From positions 33,911,026 through 33,975,025 of the forward strand of contig NC_060234.1 of assembly GCF_021155775.2 (NCBI RefSeq): DNA of 64,000 nt, in the 5' to 3' direction. The position numbers and the translations under genes are program-made. This DNA comes from Neodiprion pinetum (taxonomy: Eukaryota; Arthropoda; Insecta; Hymenoptera; Diprionidae). The notes below the pieces were generated by a model, which was given only the letters and a program-made list of their open reading frames with translations, was not told where the DNA came from and searched no databases. Position 1 is the first letter of the stretch; each line of letters opens with the position of its first letter. Below are positions 1 through 15,000 of this stretch, in pieces.

Positions 1-3000
1 TACAAGAGTAAAGTTGAGCAAAAATCGAAAACACCCTAGTCATTGTTGGAAATGGTAAACTAAACTGGAATATGAAATTTCAATCGTTGATTTTTATCGT
101 TTCTCAAGTAAGGTAGAACTCCAGTTGCAGCGACGAATTTAAATAACCAGAGTAAAGTGGTCGAATTGTGCTCTACAAAATAAGGAAATCAGGAAGGCTC
201 GTTATCGTTAGAAATGGTAGATCAGATCGAAATATGAAGTTTTATTGATCTATTTGAGGGGTGAACCGCTCTTGATATCCGATGTACAACAGCGTGTCAA
301 GTCTTTGAAATCTTTGTAGTCCCGCGAAGTCTCGAACGGCTCCCGGTTTGCCGTGAAAACTGCCTGTCGCGTGTCTTCCACCCGAGAGTTACTCGTAGCT
401 GTAAACACTTATTTTTTCAATCCCCACAGCGCCGGCCACTCCGCTGAAACGATACGTGTTATGCCTGCGTTATTTCCACGGCACGCGAGGCTGCGATCGC
501 CAGACGCATAACTTTACGAGTTCCTATCATGCGCTCAAATCGGGATTCGTATTTATCGCGTTAGGTTCATCACACGCAGGTATATACGAGAAAAAAAAAT
601 TCGTCTCTGGTTGTATCGAGTTTTTGCACTTTTACGTGGATGAAAGGAGTTTCTCTTCATTTGTGAAAACTGTTGGCGCCATATTGGACTCAACGAACTG
701 TGCGATAATCGCAGAGTACGAATGCTTAGTTTGTCGCGTTTACTCGCAGTGTCAAATTAATATTTGGCGGGAGATTTCTCTCTTTCGAGTACCTTGGACC
801 AAAAATCTCAGTCACGATGGATTATGTTATTCCTTTTATAATTAAACCTTTTCGTCGATCGACTTAATATTTCGATCCAATCGGCATCTCGTTACTTCGA
901 GGTCGATACAGTGTAAACGTTAATTATCGTTATGGTAAAGCCAGATGAGAAAAGCTCTGCTGGATTCATCAAATATTTACCGATATATACCTATACCTGA
1001 GGTAATAATCGAAATGAGCGCGATACAGCCACGGAAGTGTTTAAAGAGCAGCTGCTTTATCATAGCGCATTCGAAGCTCTGGCGAACCGGAAACGGGGTG
1101 TGCGTTCGAGTCGGTCGTCGCATAGTCCGGAAGTACTGATGCGCTCAATGCTTTACTTCCTGCGAGGCCAGCAACGAGACACATCATGGTCCCCACTGCG
1201 TGTATTGATGCGTGAGATCAAAGCATGTTGCAGCTGCTTTGCCCGTGATGAACATATTGTATCCAGATCTTTATTAGGCGAGGATGCGTTTTCGATATCC
1301 TGTATATCTATCAGTGTGCGATGGACCCTCAGGCATACAGGCATTAGTTAATTAACTATCGAGAATATCGAGGCATCGACAATTGTTACGAGGGTCGCTT
1401 TGAGCGCCGAGTTTAATGTCCGGTGAATTTTCCGATTCACTCACGCTTTGCCTCTATCGAGAAACCTAATTTATATAAATAGTAATACGAAATTATAACG
1501 ATTAGATATCGTAATTGTTAAATATTATCAATTTTTCTACGAGCGGAAAAAATTTATAATTTCAACCTGTTTCGAATGGTGGACAGATTTCAGCGTACGT
1601 AGTTCAATCACTGTCGATTTCATAATCAAATATACCGTGCGATATCCCGGATCTTCGACAGTGGAATTAAATCACTCACACCGATCGCGCGGAATCGAAT
1701 TATACACGATGTCGCGCAACTCGCATTTTAATATGACTCGAAACCAATTTGATTCATCTCGCGCAGTGTCGTTAAACTACTGCAGTAGACCATCGATTTT
1801 CTTCTGGTCCTTCTTTCAACTGTCCGTTAAGTTGACGCCATTTTCTACAATAATCTCATACAGAGAGAGAAAGCGCTAATATACAGGGGACACAGTGGAA
1901 TGAAAAATAGAAAAACAAAAGCAAAGAAAAATCTTGTGAAAGTTATACAAAAATATGAAATAGTACCTACGTAGAGACTGACAGGGAATTTATCCAATCT
2001 GCCCAATTGATTCAATCGAACAATTTATTTTCCGCCAGTACATTTCAGTTAAACGTCACCGGTAGCTTCTTCGAATACTAATTTTGTTTTCGTTTATTTT
2101 TCACCAAAAAATCCCGTTCATCTTAGCATAGCTAATTGCTTGTCGTATCCTCGATCCCCTGTCACTGTATATCCCACGTATATCCCTGTGCACAAACATA
2201 GTAGAATCGGAGTGAATCGATACTTCGGCCCACCCCCTATAAATAATTAAAGAGCCAACTTCTCCGTAATCCTATCCCCATTCCGAGCTTGTCGGGTTAC
2301 GGACACAGAAATGAGGTGAAGGTGATCGCAGGCTGCTCTGAAATATTGACGCAGGCTTACCGCTTGCCGGTGGATGTGGCAGATATGATCGTACGGCTAC
2401 TTCACATTTCCATTTCTCTCAGATATATATGTTATGTGCTTATACCTACCTTGATTCTATTCTTCGTTTCGTTAATTAACGTCAATTATATCTGAAATCA
2501 TATTCATCGGAAAATTAATTATCCTTCGGTTGAATGGATTTTGGTATTAAGATTTTGATTGCTGTAATGCTGCAGTAAAAAAGGCGGTGGAAAAAATAAC
2601 CGAGAATACTCTTGAATATTGAACTCCTGTGTATAAAATTCGGTGATTCTTCAAGGATAAAAGTTTCATTTATTATTCGTGTACAAATATATCTCATCAT
2701 TTTCGCCTGTGGTGTCTTTGATGAAAATTGCTGCTAATGACGTGTCTTCTTCAGACGACGCGTAGTAAGAATCTGTTCAATGAGAAAGCACTACATATCT
2801 GGTGTTGGTGGTGGTGGTGGTGGTTTGGGAAACACCCGCGAGAAACGTTGTAAAGCAAAGTTTTTTCCTGTTGATGAATATTTGAAAAGAACCGGAAACG
2901 AGGTCAGCCACGTGCGCTAAATTACTAACAATAAGCCGACTCCACGGTGCATTACTATCGCTTCACTACATCGGATATGCTTGTGCCTCACTGTGAAGCT

Positions 3001-5067
3001 GCGGTTACGACATCCGGATACGAAAAATCTGAAGGGATTCACGGTCGCTCATCGCCTCTTCGCTTCCGAAACTTCTCGAATTTTTACACGCGTCGTAATT
3101 CGATACAAATCAAGTTCATCTCAACTTCTCCAAGTGGATTCTCGACATTTTTAATGTTCCTTGTCACCTCAGGGATAATAAACTCGATATCGATCTATCA
3201 ACGGCGAGAACTATTCTTCGTTAAAAAAATACAAATAAAATAAAAAGCACATCCTGGTTTTGTACACGGTTTTCCGTGTATGCCGATCCTCGTAGTCCTA
3301 AGAGCGCCCTAAATTCATAGACTTTACAGCGCAGCACTTATACAACGAGCACCAACTGCTCCGTCGCCACCTGACCGTAGATCCTACGACGGACTTGACC
3401 GTCCTTTCAGACAACACGCGAGCATGGCGGTGCATAATGTGGGTATACATTTGATACCACAGTGGCAGGATATATGCACTCACGAACAGTGAGGTGTAAT
3501 CGCAAGCGATGTGAAGCGCTCTCCGTCGGGAACGTAGAACCACTTGACGAAAGTCGAAGTCGGTTTGATTTCAACGTTACTTTTATGTTAAGTACAAAAC
3601 TGTTACGGTCTCTCTCTCTTTGGATCTGAAAGTAAATTTTATCAGGAAGGATCTGTTGGCCATTGTTGGAGTTTGCCTTACACACGGCAATGGAAACATG
3701 GTTTGAAACGTTGTTCAGGTATTCCGAAGTCGATAAGAAAGAACAATTTTTTATCGCTAAATCTAAAATAAGGATGTATCTAATCACCCATTTATACGTC
3801 GTGAGAAATTACTTTTTTCCGGATCGCTGGTATTTTTAGATTTGAAAAATATGTAACTCGCTCACGATATTTTGATGACGTTTGGAAGAACGTTTCTTTC
3901 TCCAATATATATGTAATTTTCCTTGCATTTGGGAGTCCGCGGTATGAAATGTATATATATATGTTGCGGCAGACTGAATATAATCAAGGGGTTGGCTCGT
4001 TGGGTCGATGACAGTAATATGGGGGGGCTGCGACAGAGCAACGTTAGGCGGATACTGATATCTACGTTTCGGGAATGCTTTAGTTTCAGCAACGAGGAGA
4101 CTGGTGTGAGGGAAAGTTTGGTAAATTAATTAAATGTAATATCCCTGCCAGTTCTGAACCGAATTTGAAACGGTATAAAGAGCTTTCCAGAACGACAACT
4201 GCAAGAGAACTCGCCGCTGTGTTAGCAGACAGTCATTATTGTTCGTGTTCATTTCTCAGACTAGACATTGTACATATACGCGTCTAGGAAACCTCCCGAT
4301 AGCTGTAGGATATTTAATATATTGGGTGTATTATATACACCAATTACGACACGAAAGGTATATCATGTACGAACGTACAATCATCTACCTATCCAGAGTT
4401 GTAAATCCTTGAAGCATCGATTACATTTCGTATATTGAATTCAACCTCAATTGACAGACACTCTGTATTTTCTTTTGCATAAGGTAAAAGAATACCTTCC
4501 ACGTGTTCTATTATAAGTAGCATTGTACAGCTGGTACATCTTACCTCGGTTGTATACCATTGCTGTGTACGTCGATTAAACATCGCGAATAAAATTGAAG
4601 CAAAGATGGGGAAGGGAGCGAGAATTGAAGTGATCAGCACCCTCCAATGTTATCAATCAAGTCAATGTCGTCCCCTGCAGGAAAACCCACCACATTCATT
4701 ATACAAGAGCCTTCGAGCGCGTACAATGACCCGGCAGTTTTTCCGATGTTTTCTCTTTTTTTTTTTAGCACGTGATATCAATTTAGCATTCTATTCTACC
4801 CAATGACAACGACCCATCCGAGGTACGACAAACTGTTTACGGGTTATCGGGCAAAGTTATAATCTTCGTAACGAAATTCCAACGTATATCGTTTCTTTTT
4901 CGCAAAATATATTAAAATGTGTTTTGTAGTTCTAAAATTCTAAGATAAAGAAAAACTTGAAAGGAGGTTTCAATTTTCTATAATAATAAAAATGTTGGAC
5001 AACGGTCCGCGGTATCGAATTTCCGTAACGCAATTTTCAAACGCCATTCAAGTCATAAAACGTGAGA
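1..5067. other. AT-rich region upstream of the coiled-coil gene; no gene seen
   Basis: I see no recognisable protein, RNA gene or mobile element here. The open frames are short, lack family-like composition and are not flanked by convincing splice sites. A short GGT-rich tract lies near 2.8 kb. The stretch may be upstream intron or 5' flank of the plus-strand coiled-coil gene, whose first supported exon begins at a splice acceptor and so implies at least one exon further 5', here or outside the window. Confidence 0.4.
2801..2825. repeat. GGT trinucleotide tract
   Basis: About eight imperfect GGT units in a row (GGTGTTGGTGGTGGTGGTGG and on). This is a simple-sequence repeat in non-coding DNA. 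No function is implied. Confidence 0.8.
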
Positions 5068-5123
5068 ATGGAATTGAAGATTTTCGATTGCAATTTTTGC
5101 CAACTCGATTCTTTGACTTTCAG

Positions 5124-6773
5124 CTTTGACGAAACGTCGATGGACAGTGGTCCTCCTCTGGAAACGCTTACCGAGGGTTTCGTGAGCAGTTCGAAACGCG
5201 AAGTGATCTGCAAGGTATCCGCCGCGGCGGAGGTCACTTCCCTGGACGAAGCTAAATCGGTTATCAAGGCTCTCTTGGCGAGACAGCGGGCGCAGGCGCA
5301 CCAGATGTTGGACTGGCGAAGGGCTCTTAAATTACAGGTATAGGGAAGATCGTCTAATATATTTAAGTGCAGTGTAAGAGACGCTCGTTTCGGCGACACT
5401 GGAACAGCACGTAAGGTACTAGAGTGCGTGTCGTACCTTCGGGAACGCGGTGCTGTTTAGATTGGGCTGCGTTATAGACTTATAGATTAAGGAACGAATC
5501 ATCTCTGCCAACGGTCGCTCGTCAACCTTAAGCAGTAGTAAATGATGAGAAATTTTCGCGACCTAGGAACAGAAATTGTACACCAAAATTTGCATCCGTA
5601 GTCGAGGTACGAGTGGACACGTCCAATTATTGTCGAAGGGAATTCAGGTTGCGCACACGACTCTTCGGTAGCCCGAAAGCAAGGAAATTTCTTATATAGC
5701 ATACTCGCGGTGGCTGTATAATGCGATCATTGATTTATTGATTAAATTCGAATGAATCAGATTCTGCAGGATGTCGTGTCCGGTTGCCCGCGCCTTGTTT
5801 TGCACGACTAACCATCTCCGCGCGTCTCGGTTCACCCATAAAGGAGGCGATTATGAACACGGAGGCCATTGTGCCTCGTAAATGGTCATCTGGGAAAGCC
5901 GAATTGTTTGCATACGGAGGCTACACATACCGAACCGTACACAGTGTAGCTATACATGCGTCAAAATGACCGCGATCAAATGACTATCGCATATTTATAA
6001 GCGTCGATTAATTCTTGTGCTCAGCTCGGATATATGCTTTGACTTCAGGCCTTTAATATTAAACAGTTTTATCGGGGGTTATTGATTGCAAGCAATGCAC
6101 CTGATTTGATTTTCACTGATTCAAATTGTATAGAAAGTTGCAGTTTAAAAGTCGTGTATATTCTAATATTCTGTAATAGCTTTACGTAGGATTTAAAATT
6201 TGACAGAATTAACCAAGTCTGTAATAAAATTAATATATATGGTTTTAGTCTGCCTTTCTAATTACACGCAATAAGAAGTATCGTATATACGAATGGAGAC
6301 CGTAACAAATTCCTTCGATGCTGTAAATGTCAAACATATAAATTCTAAAGCGTGAAGAATTTTTGATAGAAGAAAAAAATAAAGAAATAACAAATCGTTA
6401 TCGATTGGTAATAACAGACCAACGACAAGCGAGGCTTGTCCGATCGAAAGAATTAATACTTTCCTGCTTCTTGCGCTTGTTATTATTCTTGCGCCAGTGT
6501 CGGCGAAGGTGCGTACAAGGCATGGTAGTAGGTATAATAAATTAATCGAAAAAAAGGAAAATAAGGCCTGCAAGAATAGAAGGAAATCTAAGTATAAAGT
6601 CTTGGACAGCCGCTGTCTTTACGTCTATCGTAAATCTGAAATTTGAACCTGTTGTGTATCGATGTAAGTATCGGCATACACGCTTGCATTCACGGCGAAT
6701 CGGTTTTAGAGAGCCTCTAATTGCGTTGGCGTTGTAGCGCCGTTCCACTCGTTTAACCTGCGTATGGATATGT

Positions 6774-6817
<44 letters not shown>

Positions 6818-9034
6818 GTATAAAATGCGCGTATCGACCCGTGTCCATGTTCGCCACGCGTGTATAACGTGAACCCGGCACACCTATAATACTTTGGGCG
6901 AGATGCACCTGCAGCGTTGCGCGTGAATGAACTTTTAACGAACTTGCAGGAGGATCTGGTAGCCAGGCTGACGGTCGAGAAAGCCGAACAACTGTTCGCG
7001 TTGTCCTCTCAGCTGCTGTTGTTCGAGTCGAAATTATCGAGGAAGCAGAAGGAGATCGAAGCTAGTCTTGCCCAGAGGGAGGCCATCATTTTGAGACAGC
7101 AACAAGTCATCACGGAACTGCAGAGCAGACTCGCTGACAAAAGTACCGGCACCAGGGATTCCCCGCCTTGCGATGCCCTTGACAGACTTGACAGCCTCGG
7201 TGACAGCGACAGCGCCGTTGTTCTCGAGGAAACTGCCGATGATCCTGCTCCCCCGAGGTCAGATTCATTTACGCATCTGTAAAGCTTTTTTTCATACCTG
7301 CGGAGATGATTTCATTTTTTCACTCTGTCTCTTCGTTTCGTTTTTACTAATTTGTCGAACAATCGAAAGCCCGTCACGTCGTTGTATACTATTAATGCGT
7401 AGGTAGAAGAAAGTCGGGGAAACGTGACCATCGTTGACATCACGTTTTATGATTAGGCACTAGTCGTTAGGTACACAATACGATACGTGTAAACGGTCCA
7501 ATGGATTACGATATGAACCTCTAAATCATCCTTTGCTTGGTTGGTATACCTACTACATGTGCGGAAGGTAGAATTTAGATTTCGTTATTTCTGATTTCAT
7601 TTCGTCTTTATACCGAGAAGAATAAAAATCAGGCACTTGACTTCCAACTACACAGGATGCTAAATAAAATGGCTTCTGTAAAAAAAAAAATTCATAAATT
7701 GAAAAGAAATGTGAGATGATTTGCTGATTTATGTATGTTATGTGTAATGATACAAATTAGCGATGAAGAAAACCAAGAAATAAATTGACTGCTGTACTGG
7801 CCGAAACTCGTGGAATTGAAAGAATTTGTTTTCGTGATCGAATAAACAGAGAAAGAAGCTCCTTGGGCTGTTACCACCGCTTTTTCTTTCCTTCAGGTTT
7901 CGATCAAACATCACGGACGTCACGGTGATCAGGTCGGTCTCCGACGCGGTGGAACCATCGAATAAGTACGCCTCTTTACGTCGTTGTAACGGCTACCTAC
8001 GCAGACCGGAAATCCTTGAAACGGTCTACTCCGTGGAGGAGGACGGCGATAGTGAGAATAATCAGGATCCGTCCGAGTCGACGGAAAACTCCGAGTACGA
8101 GGATCGGAGGTCAAAGAGCCTTGGAGGCGGCAAAGGACGTCTGCAGGACCTGTACGGCAGTTTCGAGAGGCTGGCTCAGGAGGCCGATTCGCCACCCAGT
8201 GAAAGACCCCGAGAAGAGAGTCAACAGGCTCAGGTATCGCCATCGCAAGATTAATACTTCACTTTTGTTTTTATCTCAGCCGTATGCCAAACGTTTTCTC
8301 GTCATTTTCATTTTTCTGTCAAGTTCAAGTTTTCAGAGATGGACAAGAAATGTTTTACAGGTATAGGAGTTGCTCGGTATTTCGAAGTTTTTCCAGTAAC
8401 ACTTCAAAAAAAAAAAAAAAAAAAAAACACATATAGACAAGGAAATTACAGGTTGCTTGTTGATTGATTCAGGCTACTGAATGGAAAAGTTGACAAAAGT
8501 TATCTAATCCGATAAAAAAGGTTGGAATTACAGTTGAAAGCGTGAACAGGAACACAAACTGAGAAGAGTATTGGAGATTAATCACTTGAGCCTCTTATGG
8601 CAAATAAAATTGCCAACATGGCGAGTACAAGATATAAGTTTGTAAAGCTAGAATGAAACATTTGTTTTCATCTTTGTCTTTTTGTGGTATGTTTTCGAGA
8701 GAGAGATGAATGTGTCAGCGTGGCAATAACATGTACAATAAAAGTGATAGAGGTATGAGGTTCTACTAAGAGGTTCGTATAGGCGATATTCCTCCACTTG
8801 TTTTGAGTACGTTTTACCCTTTTAACTTCAACGCGGTTGTTTCTGTTTGTCTTTCAGGTGACGTATAACAGGGTAATGAGCAATCACAGATCCGTGACGA
8901 AGCCGAAGGACGTTAAATACAAAAGGATAAACAAAGCGAAATCCAAAAGTCTGGAGGAACTCCGGGGGCGTTTGAGAAATTGGGTTGAAAAGGGGAATAA
9001 AATTGCTATATCGCTCGATCAATCATACGCCTGA
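5124..9034 (+). CDS. Coiled-coil protein of unknown family, 3' four exons
   Basis: Four exons join in one frame: 5124-5337, 6950-7257, 7897-8233 and 8858-9034, ending in TGA. All inner borders are GT...AG with good acceptors (for example cttgcag, ccttcag, ctttcag), and the phases agree at every junction (0, 2, 0). The joined frame encodes about 344 residues. Residues 1-70 are mixed; roughly 72-140 form a heptad-like coiled coil rich in E, K, L and Q (EKAEQLFALSS, SRKQKEIEASLAQRE). Then comes an acidic, Ser-rich, probably disordered middle (SENNQDPSESTENSEYED). The basic C-terminal tail ends in KGNKIAISLDQSYA. The true start is unclear. The first exon follows a clear acceptor at 5121-5123, which implies an upstream exon, but the frame also stays open back to an ATG at 5068, giving 363 residues if that is a first exon. 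I do not recognise the family. A cytoskeletal or scaffold role would be a guess from the coiled coil alone. Confidence 0.8.
6776..6812. repeat. AT dinucleotide microsatellite, intronic
   Basis: Roughly 18 AT units within the first supported intron of the coiled-coil gene, about 140 bp before the next exon. Likely length-polymorphic. Confidence 0.9.
8406..8427. repeat. poly-A run, intronic
   Basis: A run of about 22 adenines inside the last intron of the coiled-coil gene. No retroposon body or target duplication is recognisable around it, so I call it a simple homopolymer. Confidence 0.7.
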
Positions 9035-12000
9035 AAGTATTAAATTAAATTAATTTTTAAACGAGAGTAAAGAATATTTTAATTCATAAAAATGTTGTAC
9101 TACTAGATTTAAGGCAACGTTGCGATCAATTTCAACGATAATGTGGCACAAAGGTAGACGGTATCGCGTTGACCACGATCTTACGAATACAGAGCTTACG
9201 CGTAGTATGAATGTGTGGCCGTTAAGATGCTGAACGATGAAGTTAAAAAGAGGACGAGGCAACATCGAGATTTCGGGACCTCGTCGCGTCTCGGGTAAAT
9301 TTTCTGGCGTGGATTTACATACAAAGCCGCGATGAAAGCCCGTTTTGCTATGTTTTATAACGCGTGTCATGATGTATGTATGTCTTTCAATACAAATTAT
9401 ATTTCACCTGGAGGAAAATTTCACTCGGGGTCGTAGATTTGTTATTATTAGAAGTTTAAGTAACGCACGTTAATGGAAAGCAAAGTGAAATGAGTATTAT
9501 TAATCGTGTACGTAAATCTCTGTTAATAAATTTACTCGAAAAAAACCCGAAAAGGCCTGAAAATCTTATCGTCATTCTTGTCCTTTTTCTGTTGACCCTT
9601 TTTTCTGGCTTCCGAACGGCAAAGTTACTACGTTTATTCGCTTTGTAAAAGATCCGGACCACCCTTTGTTATATTGTGGCAACAAAGGATCCAAAATAAC
9701 CGCATAATGTTCAAGATTGCTGCTCGTATCTACATATATGGCCAATTTTGCTATTTAAATATCGTTTATTTAGATCAATACACACCTGAGCACATTTTTT
9801 TTCGCGTTCAATCTTCGTCGCAGCTCCATCGTTATTGATATTAACATACAGGTATTATTTATTGGTAATTTCAAAGGATCGCGAGTAATGAATAATCGTA
9901 CATTACTTTTGCACGTGGGCAGTTGGCTTCATTTGGAAATCGAAGAGCAAAAAATTAATATTCATCAAAAACAACAGATTCACTCTGAATTCGTGAGAAT
10001 AAATAATATGTCTCCACATCGATTTGTCATTTGTTTTGATTGTTTTAATTTGTTTGCGTATTTCTGTATATCGTCTTATGCCATACGTTAAACCATTTGT
10101 AAATATTCGGATTTGTTAATTATTGTATCGAACCGAAAGTCGAAATTATATATTCGCGTGTTTATCAATCTGTGTGTAGCTGTTTCAGCACTTTTTCTAT
10201 TATACAAATATTATCTATTCACTTAACGGATGATCCAAATAGCACAGGCTATTTGATCTATGAATTTTACTATTTACCTGGAGGTGTTTCAATTTCCTCC
10301 TTAGAATCGTAATAATACAGTTATTACCTATTATGATAATTATGTAAAGATACTATAATATACAATCATAGGAATAATTGCAGCAACAAAAACAACAAGA
10401 ACAACCAAAATAACAATTAAATGGTAATACTAATAATAGTGATAATAGTAATCCCTTTTGTCAATTATCGTAATCGCAATCGATACATAAACTTGAGAAG
10501 TTGTAAAATTATTAATCAAGAATGGGCCTAATATATAACAGAATGCGAGACCCAAAATTCTATATCAGCTTTTATTCGTGTATTGAGGAGTTTGATTATA
10601 TCGAAAATAGTATTTTGTAGTACGGTGGTGTGATAATATTACACGCTTGCAATATTGTTGCCTCGTCTCATGATAAGCTACCTCTTTGAAGCACCCAAAG
10701 AATCGCTGCTGAGCGTCGATAGTGCGTGCATAATGATGAGTTGATAAACTCGTGTTACGTACCGAGGTACAATGTGTGTGAACAGCGGTTGATTCAGGCA
10801 TCTGAAATTAAAAATGTTGACGCGTTGTGAAATTAATTATTTTTTGTGATTTCACCGTTTAACACATTTGCTTCAAGAAATACATAATATTCATTGCTAT
10901 AAAGGTGTGATAAACGTATTTGTTCGAATTTTTTTTTTTTTTCGAAAATATTTTTATCCTTTTTAAAGTATACGTACGTATATGAGCTATAATCTCGACA
11001 TTCTAAATTTTTTTTTCAACGGAAGGAAGGGCACCACTCTTTGTAAATAAAAATTTACGACATAAGTTAAAAAAAAAGTGAACATAATATTTCTTATATA
11101 AGATTATTGAGATAGACTTAAACATGATTAAAAAGAACTTATAATGCACCAATAAATTCTTATGTTCCTCAAGGCTGAAACAGCAGCCAATATAAACGAT
11201 CTCTTGCATAATATCTTTAAAAAAAAATATCGTATAAACGGGTGGGATAAAAGGTTGAAAAAGGGAAAAGAAATATTTCAATATGTTTTGGCAAAATACC
11301 TACGAGTGTATGTGAACATACACGCAATGAAGCATAAATAATATATATAATACACCATTGCTATAGCTTTGTAATATAGATATAAACAGTACACTGTACA
11401 TTCGAGTCTGTATAATCTGCAGCACTGTCCCAGAAAGCAAAAAATCTGACTATATCTTTATCTTAATTTATATGAAATCGTATAATATATGTATATCATT
11501 GCTTTGGTAGCACATTCGTAGACTGCTTTTGATTATCGTTAATTTTATTTTTATCACTATTATTGATATGTTTATTAGTATCTTAATTCTTAGATAATAA
11601 CGGTACGGCACTGTTATTCATAAGTTTTAAGATGGTTGCCGTGTACCTACTGCTATTATCATTGTTGTTATTATTATTATTGTTTCTATTATTCCTAATA
11701 TTATTAATATTACAAGATAATAAATTATGAACTTATATAAATAAATGATATATTTATGATTTCGAATTTAAATACCTTCGCCCAGTTTCCCGTACCATTC
11801 TTTTCAACGTGATACTCATAATTATAACTGTGTGTATATTCACGATGTAAAAAAAATCTGAATTGTACAATATAACTTTATTTCAACGTATACCTTATCT
11901 ACGTATTCAAATCAATATTTTATTGCAGACTTGTTTTATTTCGATAAATTGATTACTATTCTTCATCGAAAATAATAAAGGTAACTCATATTTTCCTGTA

Positions 12001-15000
12001 ATTTTATTTGCGTGGTGAAATTATGAAAAATGTAGCGACGCGGATTTTGCACATTTTTACTAAATTTATAATAATGAAAAAAGATATCGATTTTGTTTCA
12101 AGTTTTGAAACATCAACAGGCGTGATTCTTTCAGTATTGATGATAATAATTAGAATAATGTAGCACCAATTGAAGATAAGAGTGTATTAAATATTTTACG
12201 ATAGATTTTTGAGATCCTTTATTCATCAGGTGAACATACAAAAGACGTATGCAATGCGTATGTGTTCTAACAACATTAATTAACAAAATTAATAATCGGT
12301 TTTATTTATTAGTACGTTATTTTAATTTTCTACTTGAAAAATAACAACAAAAAATCGAAAAAAGAAATAACAGCAGAGCCTTGTTTTCAGTTGTTGCGCA
12401 AGGTTTCAAATAAAAAGAATTCCATGACTGTTACACAACAGGTATGAATAGCAAGACTTTGATCTGTGATATCAATAAAGTAAGACGATAACAACGCCAC
12501 ACGAATTATTTATCTATTTAATAAACATATAACGAAATTGGTGTCGATTTAAAACCTTCTAAAATTGTAAATTATTGTCATTCTGATGACAGAGGTGAAG
12601 GAATTATTTTCATGAACAAATTATGGCGGGTAATCCAAGCAAAACATTGAAATTCTGAAAACACAATTCGTAAGCTCTATCGGCGTAGCTAAAACAAGAT
12701 ATTTTGGATAAAATAAATAATTCTAAAATATAAAAATTAATTGCGTATTCCTCGCACAAATATTTTGATATGTCTTTGTTTGCTTCCGTTTTTTTAGACG
12801 TTCTAACTGACATTTTTTTCTTTCGATCACAATACATACGAAAAATACGTACAGAAATGTAATAGATTTATCATACAAAACCATAAAATTGTATAACCGA
12901 ACGGAAACAACAAAGAACCGTAAATTAAGATATTTATAAAATCGAGAAAAAAAAAATTCTTAACGCTTTAATCATAATGTTAAACGTTAATATAAATGTA
13001 CGCATTTAAAATAATTTTATGTCAATGTTGACGTTGGCGCTGGATCGGTCTGATTATTCTTGGACAAAATTCGGGTCTATAATTTATACAAAGTTTGAGG
13101 CAGCTATTGGTGAAATGTGGAAAGATCGTATATATAATATATATGCCCAAATTACACATGAAAGTATACGATAGAGTTACAGAGGTATTACTTGCACAAT
13201 TGGATGCAATTGGTATATGTATAGCATACTCATATGTATTTAAAACATGTTATGTTGGACACAACTTAATTCAAAATAATTGCAATTAATTTTCTCAGAA
13301 TTATATTTATGTAGAGTCAACGACGTTAGTCGAATAATTTCAGTACTCTGAAAATTGTTTTACTTTCTTTCCTTTCCTCCAAATTATTTTAACTTTGCCT
13401 CAGCTAACGAAGCAAATGTCTACCACTAACGAAACACAGCTAACAATATAATGGGTTGTGATAAGTTATAAATGTTTGCGTGATATTGTGATGAAACTGT
13501 TAATATCTGTTATTCCTGATTTTTTCCCCAAATTTAATTATATAACGATTTTTGTTGTACTAGAAAAATATTTAGTAAATATTGGTATCCATTCGTAAGG
13601 AAAAGGTTTTTTTTTCAACGTCAGAGTACCTGTAGTACTTAGATAATGAGAACATGATTTTAAAAGATGATTGGTAATAATATTCACTTGACTACGAGAA
13701 ATTATTTTCTTTGAAAAATCTCACAATTATTCAATCATATAATTGATTAGGAATTAGAAATTATTAACTAAATCTGTGTAAACTAAATTTCATCACAAAG
13801 CTGCGTCACTTGCGGCACTCTAGCATTGCTACAATTATTTTTTTCATCATTTTTTTAATCTTCATCTCTTTTTCTTAAACTACACGTTAGAAAAATTGAG
13901 TTATGAAAATTAAATATTAACATTACACGTTACAATTAATTATCATTTATAATTATTTGCATAAATTCTTTTAACTATATAATTACTATCTACGCAAATT
14001 TTTATTACTTAATATTTTTATGCTTTTTTTGGGGTGAACAAGAGGGCAAAGGCCTGAGTGCGGGGAGACACAGGGTTTTGATTTACATGACGTAATCCAC
14101 TACCATAAGTATTATAATTCATATTGATAATTATGGCCATTAAGCCTAATATGAAAGTATTGTACTATGATTAAAAACTATTATGTAGAATCGATACCAG
14201 GCATTGTAAGTATTGATATGGATAAACAATGTCACCGTATTGGAGATAGAAATCGGGAGCCACGATCAGAGAATTGTATTTTTAAGCCCTGGCTTCTAGC
14301 TAGCTCCTCCAGGGTTACAAAATTATTTGAGTAAACGTAAAACAGCCATTAACAGCACCGAGGAAAGTTCCACTGACTATTGGCCGAAACACTGTCTATT
14401 GAGTTTGAATTTAATATAAATTTACTGAAGCGTTAAACATATATACACATTTACACAGTAAATTGTGTGTATGTATATTTATGTACGCATGCGATAATAT
14501 TACTTTTTCAATGTTTTCACTTCCATTGTATATAACATTTTTGTATCAGGCTAGGAGATCCACTTATAGATTAGTCTATCTATTCTACGTAGTACATAAA
14601 ATAGAGTTCGTAATCTATGAATGAATGGTCCTATATCAACTTTGAGTTTAGGCAAGTGAAAAATTAGCAGAGTGATGTTTATGTTAGGAGAGTGAGTAAT
14701 TTCAAACGGTAATGATCCCAAAAAACTCGAAATGTTTCCTCATTTTCATTAATAAGGCTTCAGGTCGAGAACTCTGCTCATCTGCTGTTTTTCATGTCAT
14801 ATTTTGCGCTGCATTACAGATCTGCAAAATTAACCCTTCTCAATTAGAGATTATCACTTTCCCTTATTGTTTTTTTTTTTTAATCATTTTTTCACATAAA
14901 ATATCACTTACTCACGTAGACTTAAATGAATTATTATTATTGTTGTTGTTGCTGTTATTATTATTACTATTACTATTATTATCATCATTATTATTATTAT

